From contig CALJLA010000141.1 of the NCBI GenBank assembly GCA_937983055.1, forward strand, positions 1-22,495: a stretch of 22,495 bases of DNA. The letters run 5' to 3'. Every line of letters begins with the position of its first letter. Positions within the stretch are counted from its first letter, which is position 1. Below are positions 1 to 6,509 of this stretch, one piece after another. Origin of the DNA: an uncultured Pseudomonadota bacterium (GTDB lineage: Bacteria; Pseudomonadota; Gammaproteobacteria; Burkholderiales; Eutrophovitaceae). The position numbers and the translations under genes were made by a program. A model generated the notes under the pieces. The model saw nothing but the letters and a program-made list of their open reading frames with translations. It ran no database searches and had not been told where the DNA came from.

Positions 1-193
1 ACCTCAGAGGCACAGAGAACACAGAGGAAAACCGGAGCGTGTCGAGCTGCGAGATCCACCAACTCTACAACGGGCGCCGAGGATCCAGACGCTTCGCTCA
101 TGCCGCGCCTGCCTTACTCGCCGATGCCCGTGGTGCCTCGTTGGTTCGTCCTGGTATTTGAGCTTTTCTCTGTGCTCTCTGTGTCTCTGTGGT
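1..193. repeat. Inverted-arm repeat element A (CACAGAG type)
   Basis: The left arm (about 1-31) and right arm (164-193) are near-perfect reverse complements of about 30 nt, differing at a few positions and one indel. Each arm is itself a degenerate run of a 7-9 nt unit (CACAGAG / CTCTGTG). About 130 nt of unrelated sequence lies between the arms and contains no convincing gene. The element ends 13 nt beyond the stop codon of the PLP enzyme gene, so it sits in intergenic DNA. Arms of this kind are known as dispersed intergenic repeats in many environmental proteobacteria (recalled, not searched). It may continue left of the window. Confidence 0.6.
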
Positions 194-206
194 CGTACCT
201 GGCCGA

Positions 207-1328
207 TCAGTAGAAGGCGCCGCGGGCGGCGATCGGCCACACCGACTCGACGGTGTTGCCGCGATAGCCCACGATCCAGTCGAACAGGTTCACTGTCGGG
301 TCGCAGTGGCCGGGCACCAGGCGCAGTTTGTCGCCGAGACGAAGCCGGGCGCCGTCGCCCACGCGCAGCACGCCGTGCTCGTCCGAGGCCCTGAGATATT
401 CCAGCCCGGCGTCGACGCACCACGGCATGCCGGAGTCGACCGACAAAGCCTTGAGGCCGGCGTCGACCACCGCGCGTTCCGCCGTGGGGCGGCTCATGAC
501 GGTGGCCCAGACGTAGAGGCTCTGCTCGAAGAAGTGCACCGGCTGGCCGTCGTCGCCGAGATTGCGCCGATAGTCGGCGTCCATGAAGATGTACGAGCCG
601 GGCTGGATCTCGTTGTACACGCCGCTGGCTGCTTCCAGCGGATAGGTGCCGGTGCCGGCGCCGGTGACGGTGTCGCAGCGGTAGCCTTGCTCGTGCAGCA
701 GTTCGAGCGTTGCGCGTACCTGCTGCACCGCGCGGTCGATCATCTGCCGGCGCTCCGCCGGCGTGCGGGCATGCTGGGCGGCGCCCTGGTAAGCGTGCAG
801 CCCGGCGAAGCGCAGCCGCTCGGCGCCGGCCAGGCGCTCCGCGAGCGCCAGTACTGGCCGGCCGGGCGCCACGCCGCAGCGGCCGGCGCCGACGTCGACT
901 TCGATCAGCACGTCGAGGCGGGCGCCGGCGCGTTTCGCCGCCGCATCGAGGTCGTCGATGTTGGCGCCGTCGTCGACACAGACACTGATTCGCGCGCGTG
1001 TCGCCAGCGTCGCGAGGCGGTCGAGCTTCTGCCGGCCGACCACCTCGTTGCTCACCATCACGTCCGGCACGCCGCCCGCGACCAGCGCTTCGGCTTCCGA
1101 CACTTTCTGGCAGCACACCCCGACTGCGCCGTGCGCGAGCTGGCGCAGCGCGATTTCCGGGCACTTGTGCGACTTTGCATGCGGCCGTACCCGGACCGCG
1201 CGGCCGCGGAGAGTTTCGTCGAGGCGGTCAAGATTGCGCTCGAAGGCGTCGAGGTCGAGCAGCAGGGCCGGCGTGTCGACCTCTTCGAGTGCGATGCCGG
1301 GCTGAGCCGGCGGCGGCAGCGTGGCCAT
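207..1328 (-). CDS. DSD1-family PLP enzyme, probable D-threonine aldolase
   Basis: The 373-aa product has the alanine-racemase-like fold-type III organisation: an N-terminal PLP barrel and a C-terminal beta domain. The PLP lysine is expected in the PHAKSHK motif (about K52). Near the C-terminus PGHCDPTVN gives a His-x-Asp pair, which in this family binds the divalent metal in D-threonine aldolases; eukaryotic D-serine dehydratases have His-x-Cys instead. The likely reaction is cleavage of D-threonine or another D-3-hydroxy-amino acid to glycine plus an aldehyde in the cytoplasm; the exact substrate cannot be read from sequence. Length is normal for the family. It lies 5 nt downstream of the small secreted-protein gene on the same strand. 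D-serine dehydratase or 3-hydroxyaspartate aldolase activity is the main alternative. Confidence 0.85.
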   Translation of the reverse strand: MATLPPPAQPGIALEEVDTPALLLDLDAFERNLDRLDETLRGRAVRVRPHAKSHKCPEIALRQLAHGAVGVCCQKVSEAEALVAGGVPDVMVSNEVVGRQKLDRLATLATRARISVCVDDGANIDDLDAAAKRAGARLDVLIEVDVGAGRCGVAPGRPVLALAERLAGAERLRFAGLHAYQGAAQHARTPAERRQMIDRAVQQVRATLELLHEQGYRCDTVTGAGTGTYPLEAASGVYNEIQPGSYIFMDADYRRNLGDDGQPVHFFEQSLYVWATVMSRPTAERAVVDAGLKALSVDSGMPWCVDAGLEYLRASDEHGVLRVGDGARLRLGDKLRLVPGHCDPTVNLFDWIVGYRGNTVESVWPIAARGAFY

Positions 1329-1333
1329 GGCGG

Positions 1334-1651
1334 TTACTGGGCGGTGTCTCGGCCGCGCAGGCAGTCGCCTCGCATCACGCGTCCGGCGCCTTCCACGCTC
1401 CAGTTGTTGCCGTATCCGCCATACACCAGACCGACGATCACGGTCAGGTTCTTCTTTTCCACCAGGTCGCCGTACTCGCGCTCATCCAGGCGGGCGAGCG
1501 CCTGCGCCTGGCTGAGGCCGCCCTTGCGCCAGCGCATCGCTTCCGAGGCAAATTCGCCGATGTCGTCGCAGGTCATGGTGCCCAGGGGATAGGGCGCCGC
1601 ATGCGCGGCGGCGGTCAGGGCAATGGTCAACAGGGCAAGCAGCAGTCTCAT
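1334..1651 (-). CDS. Small secreted protein of unknown function
   Basis: I chose the ATG at 1651 because it begins a clean signal peptide (MRLLLALLTIALTAAAHA, cleavage expected before APYPLG). A longer reading from 1711 would add 20 arginine-rich residues ahead of it. The mature protein is about 85 aa. It has two cysteines (TMTCDD and RGDCL) that could form a disulfide in the periplasm, and a helical stretch around RWRKGGLSQAQALARLDE. The motif GLVYGGYGNNW follows. I do not recognise the family. It is transcribed toward the PLP enzyme gene with a 5-nt gap, so co-transcription is likely, but the functional link is unclear. Confidence 0.65.
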   Translation of the reverse strand: MRLLLALLTIALTAAAHAAPYPLGTMTCDDIGEFASEAMRWRKGGLSQAQALARLDEREYGDLVEKKNLTVIVGLVYGGYGNNWSVEGAGRVMRGDCLRGRDTAQ

Positions 1652-1743
1652 GATTTCCGGTTTTCGGGAAATGGGTCGGGGTGTATCGTGGAAGCGAATG
1701 CGCCGCCGCATTGTAACCGTGTTCAGTGGAGGGTCCGCCGGCC

Positions 1744-2403
1744 GTGGGACGATGGATACAGATACTGGGCGCCGCAGCGTTTGCGCTGGCCGCCGGCGCG
1801 GGCGTTGCCGCGCCGGCCGATGATGCGGTTGCGCGCGAGCGCGCGCTGGCCGGGCTGGCGAGCGACAAGCCGGGTGCGCGACGCGAGGCGTACGCGGTGC
1901 TTGGCGCGGTGGGCCGCGAGGCCGATCTGCCGCTGCTGTATTCCGCCCTCTACGACCCCGACCCGATCGTGCGCGGTCTTGCGCAGGACGCGATCTGGCG
2001 GGTGTGGGGGCGCTCGGGCGATGAAGAGATCGACCGGTTGTACGCGGTGGCGATGGAGCAGATGGAAAGCGGGCGGCTGCAGCCGGCGGTGCGCACCCTG
2101 ACGCGGGTCATCGAGCAGCGGCCCTCGTTCACGGAGGCCTGGAACAAGCGCGCGACGCTGTACTTCATGCTCGGAGAAAACGATCTGTCGATTGCCGACT
2201 GCGACGAGGTGCTGGCCCGCAATCCCCAGCACTTCGGCGCGCTGGCCGGCTACGGCCAGCTGATGCTCCGCAAGGGCGAACTCAAGCGCGCGCTCGACTA
2301 CTTCGAGCGCGCGCTGGCGGTCAATCCCAACCTGATCGGCGTCGCCGCCGGTATCGAGGCGCTGCGCGAGGCGCTGTCGCGCGAGGGCGGCGCCCGCATC
2401 TAG
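1744..2403 (+). CDS. Exported HEAT/TPR repeat protein, copy 1
   Basis: The frame is open from GTG 1726, but GTG 1744 is preferred because GGAGGG at 1728-1733 sits about 10 nt upstream and the signal peptide (ILGAAAFALAAGAGVAA) then starts normally. The mature part has a HEAT-like helical pair (LAGLASDKPGARREAYAVLG ... PLLYSALYDPDPIVRGLAQ) followed by about three TPR units (FTEAWNKRATLYFMLGE; HFGALAGYGQLMLRKGE; ALDYFERALAVNPN). Such repeats mediate protein-protein contacts; no catalytic motif is visible. It is a clear paralog of the gene at 3633-4277, with the same domain order and the shared EAWNKR core. Its stop lies 7 nt from the stop of the convergent hsp20 gene. Confidence 0.8.
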   Translation: MGRWIQILGAAAFALAAGAGVAAPADDAVARERALAGLASDKPGARREAYAVLGAVGREADLPLLYSALYDPDPIVRGLAQDAIWRVWGRSGDEEIDRLYAVAMEQMESGRLQPAVRTLTRVIEQRPSFTEAWNKRATLYFMLGENDLSIADCDEVLARNPQHFGALAGYGQLMLRKGELKRALDYFERALAVNPNLIGVAAGIEALREALSREGGARI

Positions 2404-2410
2404 GGCCGGT

Positions 2411-2896
2411 TCAGACCACGGTCAGCCGCCGGCGCCCGCCGCCATCGAGCTTGGGCGCCTTGACGGTCAGCACGCCGTTGCGGAAATTAGCCTGCGCCCG
2501 GTCGGCGTCGACCGGTACCGGCAGCGCGACGCTGCGGCTGAAGCGGCCATACGCGCGCTCGCGCACGTAGTAATCGGCGCCGATCAGCTCGCGGTCGGCG
2601 CGCTTCTCGCCGGTGACTTCCAGCCGGTCGCGCGTCAGCAAGACCTCGCAGTCGTCGCGGTCGATGCCGGGCAGCTCCAGGCGGATCACCAGGTGGCTGC
2701 CGCTGTCGGCGATTTCGCCGGCGAGCACCGCCCAGGTCGGAAAATCTCCGGCCGCCTCGATGGCGTCGTCGTTGCGGTCGGGACGAAAGCGGGTGATGGC
2801 GTTGCCGGAGCGCCGCCACAACTCGCGCCAGCCTTCGGCCAGGCTGTCCCAGGTGCGGGACAGTTCATGCCCGACCTTGCGAAGGGTGTCGATCAT
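2411..2896 (-). CDS. Hsp20 / alpha-crystallin family small heat shock protein, copy 1
   Basis: ATG 2896 is chosen because GGAGG lies 5 nt upstream; the frame extends further upstream (to 3076) but that part overlaps the divergent promoter region. The 161-aa product has a variable N-terminal arm rich in W and R (about 1-50), then an alpha-crystallin domain with the family hallmarks LELPGIDRDDCEV, LEVTGEKR, YYVRERAYGRFSRSVALP and the closing NGVLTVKAPK. It lacks an obvious IxI motif, ending in RRLTVV. It should act as an ATP-independent cytoplasmic holdase. It is divergent from a second hsp20 gene and convergent with TPR copy 1. Confidence 0.92.
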   Translation of the reverse strand: MIDTLRKVGHELSRTWDSLAEGWRELWRRSGNAITRFRPDRNDDAIEAAGDFPTWAVLAGEIADSGSHLVIRLELPGIDRDDCEVLLTRDRLEVTGEKRADRELIGADYYVRERAYGRFSRSVALPVPVDADRAQANFRNGVLTVKAPKLDGGGRRRLTVV

Positions 2897-2936
2897 GCAA
2901 GCCTCCTTCAATCGGGTTGATATGACGTTGCTCCTG

Positions 2937-2965
2937 AGGTGGGGGCGGGGCCGGCGCGCTTCAAC
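2937..2965 (-). promoter_or_regulatory. Sigma-32-like promoter for hsp20 copy 1
   Basis: On the minus strand GTTGAA (2965-2960) is followed after 15 nt by CCCCACCT (2944-2937). The heat-shock sigma factor consensus is roughly CTTGAA, 13-17 nt, CCCCATNT, so both boxes differ at one position each. It sits about 41 nt upstream of the start codon at 2896, leaving a leader of roughly 30 nt. The assignment rests on motif match plus the Hsp20 product. Confidence 0.55.
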
Positions 2966-2971
2966 CGGGGT

Positions 2972-2999
2972 CTTGATTTCGCGGCGGGTGCCCCTATCT
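2972..2999 (+). promoter_or_regulatory. Sigma-32-like promoter for hsp20 copy 2
   Basis: CTTGAT (2972-2977), a 13-nt spacer, then CCCCTATCT (2991-2999) closely match the heat-shock sigma factor consensus. Transcription would begin near 3005 and give a leader of about 65 nt before GTG 3070. Its -35 box lies 6 nt from the -35 box of the divergent hsp20 promoter, so the two face back to back. Confidence 0.6.
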
Positions 3000-3009
3000 C
3001 GTTTTGCGA

Positions 3010-3072
3010 GCAAGCGCGAGCTTGCCGACTGATTTCTTGTTTCGAAACGCCTTGAAAGGAGGAATCGACGTG
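3010..3072 (+). promoter_or_regulatory. Possible ROSE-like RNA thermometer in the hsp20 copy 2 leader
   Basis: Two hairpins can be drawn by hand. The first is GCAAGC (3010-3015), loop GCGA, GCTTGC (3020-3025). The second pairs GATTTCTT (3031-3038) with GAGGAATC (3059-3066), with two U-G wobbles, then has a G3039/G3058 mismatch, then pairs 3040-3045 with 3052-3057 around a 6-nt loop. This buries the Shine-Dalgarno sequence GGAGG (3058-3062) in an imperfect helix just before GTG 3070. ROSE elements of proteobacterial hsp20 genes have this logic, including a G-G mismatch at the ribosome site. No folding energy was computed. Confidence 0.55.
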
Positions 3073-3483
3073 GCAAACATCGCCCGTTGGGATCCGTTCG
3101 ACGACACCCTGTTCGATGTGTTTCCGGCCGTCTTCGGCCGGCCCGGGATGGCGCGCGGCATGGACGCCGGCCTGAGAATGCATGTGGCCGAGACCGAACA
3201 GAGCTACCGGATCGACATCGAAATGCCCGGCATCCCGAAAGACGCCATTGAGGTGTCGATCGACCGCAACACCGTGACGCTGAGCGCCGAGCGGCGCGAG
3301 GAGAAGCCGGCGGACAACAGCGCCGACTGGATCGTAAGGGAGCGCAGCTACGGCAAGCTTTCCCGCACGGTGGTGCTGCCGGCGGCGGTCGACGAAAGCC
3401 GGGCGGAAGCGCGCTACGCGGATGGCGTGCTGCATCTCACGCTGCCCAAGCTGGCCACCGTTAAGCGGCTGACCGTCCACTGA
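3070..3483 (+). CDS. Hsp20 / alpha-crystallin family small heat shock protein, copy 2
   Basis: GTG 3070 is chosen because GGAGG at 3058-3062 lies 7 nt upstream; the ATG at 3004 would start inside the leader near the predicted transcription start. The 137-aa product begins with the typical IARWDPFDD N-terminus. The alpha-crystallin domain runs from about residue 38, with IDIEMPGIPKDAIEVSID, VTLSAERREE, WIVRERSYGKLSRTVVLP and DGVLHLTLPK. It ends in KRLTVH. It should function as a cytoplasmic holdase and may form mixed oligomers with copy 1; the two differ considerably in sequence, so this is not a recent duplication. A strong terminator follows. Confidence 0.93.
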   Translation: MANIARWDPFDDTLFDVFPAVFGRPGMARGMDAGLRMHVAETEQSYRIDIEMPGIPKDAIEVSIDRNTVTLSAERREEKPADNSADWIVRERSYGKLSRTVVLPAAVDESRAEARYADGVLHLTLPKLATVKRLTVH

Positions 3484-3513
3484 TTGCCGGCGCCTTGCCG
3501 GCAACCGCCTCCG

Positions 3514-3540
3514 GGCCCGCCGACCGGCGGGCCTTTTTTT
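3514..3540 (+). terminator. Rho-independent terminator after hsp20 copy 2
   Basis: GGCCCGCC (3514-3521), loop GACC, GGCGGGCC (3526-3533) form a perfect 8-bp GC stem followed by seven T residues (3534-3540). It lies 30 nt beyond the hsp20 stop codon and separates that gene from TPR copy 2. Confidence 0.9.
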
Positions 3541-3632
3541 GTCCGCCGGCGGGTTGCACCACGGGACGGGCGGAGGCACACTGAAGCCTGCGGTGCAAGG
3601 GTGGGGGGGCCAGGCCGCAGAAGGAGGCAATG

Positions 3633-4277
3633 ATGCACGTGCTGAAGTTCTTACTCCCCGTACTCCTCGTGGCGGCGCCGTTTCCGGCGGCCGCGGGCGA
3701 CTGGAGTCCGATGTCGCGGGTCGAGGCGGTCGAACGGCTCGACAGCCGCGCACCCGAAGAGCGGCGCCAGGCGCTCGGCCGCCTGGCCGAGGTTGGCACC
3801 GACGAAGACGTCCCGCTCATGCTCACCCACCTGTGGAACTGCAAGTGGGTGGTGCGCGGCATGGCCGAGCAGGCGCTGTGGGGCCTGTGGATGCGCGCCA
3901 ACGATTCCACCGTCGACCCGATGTTCCAGGTGAGCGTGGATCTGCTGCACCAGGCCCGCATCGAGGAGGCGATGGACAAGCTCAACGCCATCATCCTCGC
4001 CAAGCCGAATTTCGCCGAGGCCTGGAACAAGCGCGGCGATGCCTACCTGTACATGGGCGACCACGAGCGCGCGCTCGCCGACTACCGCCACGCGCTGGAA
4101 CTGAATCCCTACCACTTCGGGGTCATGGAAAGTTGCGGTCTGATCTGGCTCGAGCGGCGCGATGCGCGCAAGGCGGCGGAGTGGCTCCGCCGCGCGCTTG
4201 ACCTGAACCCGAACCTTTACGGGGCGGCACTGACCCTGCGCGAGCTGGAACGTCGGCTGTCCAACGATCGCATCTGA
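3633..4277 (+). CDS. Exported HEAT/TPR repeat protein, copy 2
   Basis: Two ATG codons are adjacent (3630 and 3633). The second is 5 nt from GGAGG (3623-3627) and is preferred. A signal peptide (MHVLKFLLPVLLVAAPFPAAAG) precedes a HEAT-like segment (LGRLAEVGTDEDVPLMLTHL ... WVVRGMAEQALWGLW) and about three TPR units (FAEAWNKRGDAYLYMGD; HFGVMESCGLIWLERRD; AAEWLRRALDLNPN). Domain order and the EAWNKR core match the protein at 1744-2403. No catalytic residues are seen; a scaffold or chaperone-adaptor role in the periplasm is possible but unproven. The gene is cut off from hsp20 by a terminator and must have its own promoter, which I could not identify. Confidence 0.82.
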   Translation: MHVLKFLLPVLLVAAPFPAAAGDWSPMSRVEAVERLDSRAPEERRQALGRLAEVGTDEDVPLMLTHLWNCKWVVRGMAEQALWGLWMRANDSTVDPMFQVSVDLLHQARIEEAMDKLNAIILAKPNFAEAWNKRGDAYLYMGDHERALADYRHALELNPYHFGVMESCGLIWLERRDARKAAEWLRRALDLNPNLYGAALTLRELERRLSNDRI

Positions 4278-4308
4278 GGCTGCGCCGCCGCGCGCGGCAG
4301 CCGGGCTA

Positions 4309-5274
4309 CTACCGTTTGCGCACGGGGGCTTTCCTGCGGCGCGCCGCCGTCTTGCGCGCGCCCGCCTTTCCTGCCGGCAGGGCGATGCCGGACTGCTGCT
4401 GGTAGACCTTGATCACCGCTGAATCGTCCTCGCCCGAGAGGCCAGCCCCGGCGGCGGCCAGGTAGAGCTGGTGCGCCGCGGCGGTCAACGGCAGCGGGAA
4501 AGTCATTTTCTTGGCCGAGTCCAGCACGATGCCAAGGTCCTTGACGAAGATGCTCACCGCCGACAACGGGGTGTAGTCGCCCTTGAGAATATGCGGCACC
4601 CGGTTCTGGAACATCCACGACGAGCCGGCACTGTTGGAGATCACTTCGTAGAGCACGTTCGGGTCGGCGCCGGCGCGTATGCCGAGCGCGATCGCTTCGC
4701 AGGCTGAGGCGATGTGTACCCCCGCGAGCAGCTGGTTGATCATTTTGACCTTGGACCCCATCCCGGGCGTGTCGCCCAGGCGGTAGACCTTGGCGGAGAT
4801 CGCCTTGAGCACGGTGTCGGCCTTGCGGAAGGCGGCCTTGTCGCCCGAGGCCATGATCGAGAGCTCGCCCTTCGCCGCCCGCGCCGCGCCGCCGGACACC
4901 GGGGCGTCGATCATCAGCAGGCCGCGGGCCGCGAGCCGCTCGCCCAGGTCGATTGCGAATTCCGGTGCGACCGTTGCGCTGGCGATGACGACGCTGCCCT
5001 TGCGCAGGGCGGGCGCCGCGCCTTCCTTGCCGAACAGCACCGCGCTGGTCTGGTCCGCGTTCACCACCAGGATGATTACCACGTCGCAGGCTGCGGCGAG
5101 CGAAGCCGGCGTCTTGTGCGCGGTGCCGCCGGCGCGGGCAAAGGCCCGCAGCGATTCGGCGCGCACGTCGAAGCCGTGGGCGTCGAAACCCCTGGCGACC
5201 AGCGTGCGGGCGACGCCCATTCCCATCGAACCGAGGCCGATCACGCCGACCGACGTTTTTGTTCTGGCTGCCAT
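4309..5274 (-). CDS. ltnD: L-threonate dehydrogenase (beta-hydroxyacid dehydrogenase family)
   Basis: The 321-aa product has an N-terminal Rossmann domain with GLGSMG (about 13-18), the DAPVSGGA substrate loop (about 123-130), and the catalytic lysine in GSKVKMINQLLAG (about K177). The segments NSAGSSWMFQNRVPHILKGD and the helix SAVSIFVKDLG are characteristic of the LtnD/YgbJ branch, which oxidises L-threonate at C2 with NAD+ in four-carbon acid-sugar catabolism. The usual partner genes (ltnK kinase, OtnC-type decarboxylase, OtnI isomerase) are not adjacent, so here it is an orphan. The last 20 or so residues (from about 302) form a lysine/arginine/alanine tail not expected in the family. Other beta-hydroxyacid substrates remain possible. 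Confidence 0.8.
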   Translation of the reverse strand: MAARTKTSVGVIGLGSMGMGVARTLVARGFDAHGFDVRAESLRAFARAGGTAHKTPASLAAACDVVIILVVNADQTSAVLFGKEGAAPALRKGSVVIASATVAPEFAIDLGERLAARGLLMIDAPVSGGAARAAKGELSIMASGDKAAFRKADTVLKAISAKVYRLGDTPGMGSKVKMINQLLAGVHIASACEAIALGIRAGADPNVLYEVISNSAGSSWMFQNRVPHILKGDYTPLSAVSIFVKDLGIVLDSAKKMTFPLPLTAAAHQLYLAAAGAGLSGEDDSAVIKVYQQQSGIALPAGKAGARKTAARRRKAPVRKR

Positions 5275-5325
5275 CTGGCGGGCTCCCCTGAGATGCCGAG
5301 GTTATTATCCGTGCGGTTGATTTCT

Positions 5326-5354
5326 TTGCGGTCGCGCCGGGCAGCGCCTACACT
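5326..5354 (+). promoter_or_regulatory. Sigma-70-like promoter for the NAPE-PLD-type lipoprotein gene
   Basis: TTGCGG (5326-5331), a 17-nt spacer and TACACT (5349-5354) form a plausible housekeeping promoter 27 nt upstream of ATG 5382. It lies in the 107-nt divergent gap with ltnD. Spacing is optimal, but both boxes are only partial matches to consensus. Confidence 0.45.
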
Positions 5355-5381
5355 GCGCGCAACCGCACTGCGATTGCCTTC

Positions 5382-6476
5382 ATGCGCTTTTCGACGCCGC
5401 TTCTTCTGGCCGGCCTGCTGCTGCTCGCCGCCTGTTACAGCAACCCGCATTATAGTCCGGTGAAACCGCATCACACCGAGGCGGGATTTCGCAACATTCA
5501 TCCGCATCCGCCAAAGCGCAACTTCTGGAAGTGGCAGTGGGACCGGCTGCTGCACGGCATTCCGGACGACCCGCCGGGCGGGTACGACTTTCCGCAGAAG
5601 CGGCCCGACGCGGCGTTCCTGCGCGCGAACCGGAACGAGCCGACGCTGACCTGGCTGGGGCACGCCACCTTTCTGCTGCAGATCGGCGGCGTCAACATTC
5701 TCACCGACCCGCATCTGACCAAGCGCGCCTCGCCGCTCAGCTGGGCAGGGCCGAAGCGCCATGTCGAGCCGCCGCTGTCGTTCGACGAGCTGCCGCATAT
5801 CGACATCGTCGTGGTCTCGCACAGCCATTACGACCACCTGGACACCGGCACGCTCAGGCGGCTGGCGGCGCAGCCGGGCGGTCCGCCGCGTTATTACGTC
5901 GGGCTGGGGCTGGCGGCGTGGGCGCGCGACCATGACATTCCGAACGTTGCCGAGCTCGACTGGTGGCAAAACGTCGAGCAGGACGACATCCGCCTGCACT
6001 TCGTGCCGGTTCAGCACTGGAGCGCGCGCACGCCGTGGGACCGCGACCGCACCCTGTGGGGCGCGTGGGTGATCGAATACGGCGACGCGCGCTTCTTCTT
6101 CGGCGGCGACTTCGGCTACTCGCAGGATCTGGCCGATGCACGCGCCCGCTTCGGCGGCTTCGACCTGGCGATGATCCCGGTTGGCGCTTACGAGCCGCGC
6201 TGGTTCATGAAGACCATGCATGTGAACCCGGAAGAGGCGGTGAAGGCGCATGTGGACCTGAACGCGCGCTACTCGGTCGGCATGCACTGGGGCACCTTCC
6301 GCCTCACCGACGAACGGCTGGACGAGCCGCCGCTGAAGCTGGCCGAGGCGCTGGAGCGCGCCGGGGTCTCGCCACAGCGATTTTTCCTGATGCAGCACGG
6401 CGAGACGCGGCGGCTGGACGCGCTCCTGACGAGGGAAGCAGTGATGCCGCCGGCACGGGCTGCGGCCGGTCGCTGA
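5382..6476 (+). CDS. Metallo-beta-lactamase-fold lipoprotein, NAPE-PLD/UlaG-like hydrolase
   Basis: The 364-aa product starts with a lipoprotein signal peptide and lipobox (LLAAC, C18), so it should be anchored in the outer or inner membrane facing the periplasm. The core has WLGHATFLLQIGGVNILTDP, then the metal motif HSHYDH (about 147-152), a further ligand in VPVQHWSAR, GGDFGYS (aspartate bridging two metals), and the closing GMHWGTF histidine. This pattern is that of N-acyl-phosphatidylethanolamine phospholipase D-like zinc hydrolases. The substrate in bacteria is generally unknown; a phosphodiester or lipid amide is a guess. There is no clear Shine-Dalgarno sequence before ATG 5382, but the signal peptide fits this start. 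Flanked by ltnD (divergent) and queG (33 nt downstream). Confidence 0.82.
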   Translation: MRFSTPLLLAGLLLLAACYSNPHYSPVKPHHTEAGFRNIHPHPPKRNFWKWQWDRLLHGIPDDPPGGYDFPQKRPDAAFLRANRNEPTLTWLGHATFLLQIGGVNILTDPHLTKRASPLSWAGPKRHVEPPLSFDELPHIDIVVVSHSHYDHLDTGTLRRLAAQPGGPPRYYVGLGLAAWARDHDIPNVAELDWWQNVEQDDIRLHFVPVQHWSARTPWDRDRTLWGAWVIEYGDARFFFGGDFGYSQDLADARARFGGFDLAMIPVGAYEPRWFMKTMHVNPEEAVKAHVDLNARYSVGMHWGTFRLTDERLDEPPLKLAEALERAGVSPQRFFLMQHGETRRLDALLTREAVMPPARAAAGR

Positions 6477-6509
6477 ATCCGCTGCGGCGCAGCCAGCGGC
6501 GGCGTTACC

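Noticed and set aside
4..1164. Minus-strand frame of 386 codons over the PLP enzyme and repeat A
   Set aside because: It is arginine-rich and out of frame with the clear PLP enzyme, and it runs into the repeat element.
4278..4302. GC inverted repeat GGCTGC ... GCAGCC between TPR copy 2 and ltnD as a terminator
   Set aside because: Only 6 clean base pairs at the ends and no T-run on either strand; too weak to call.
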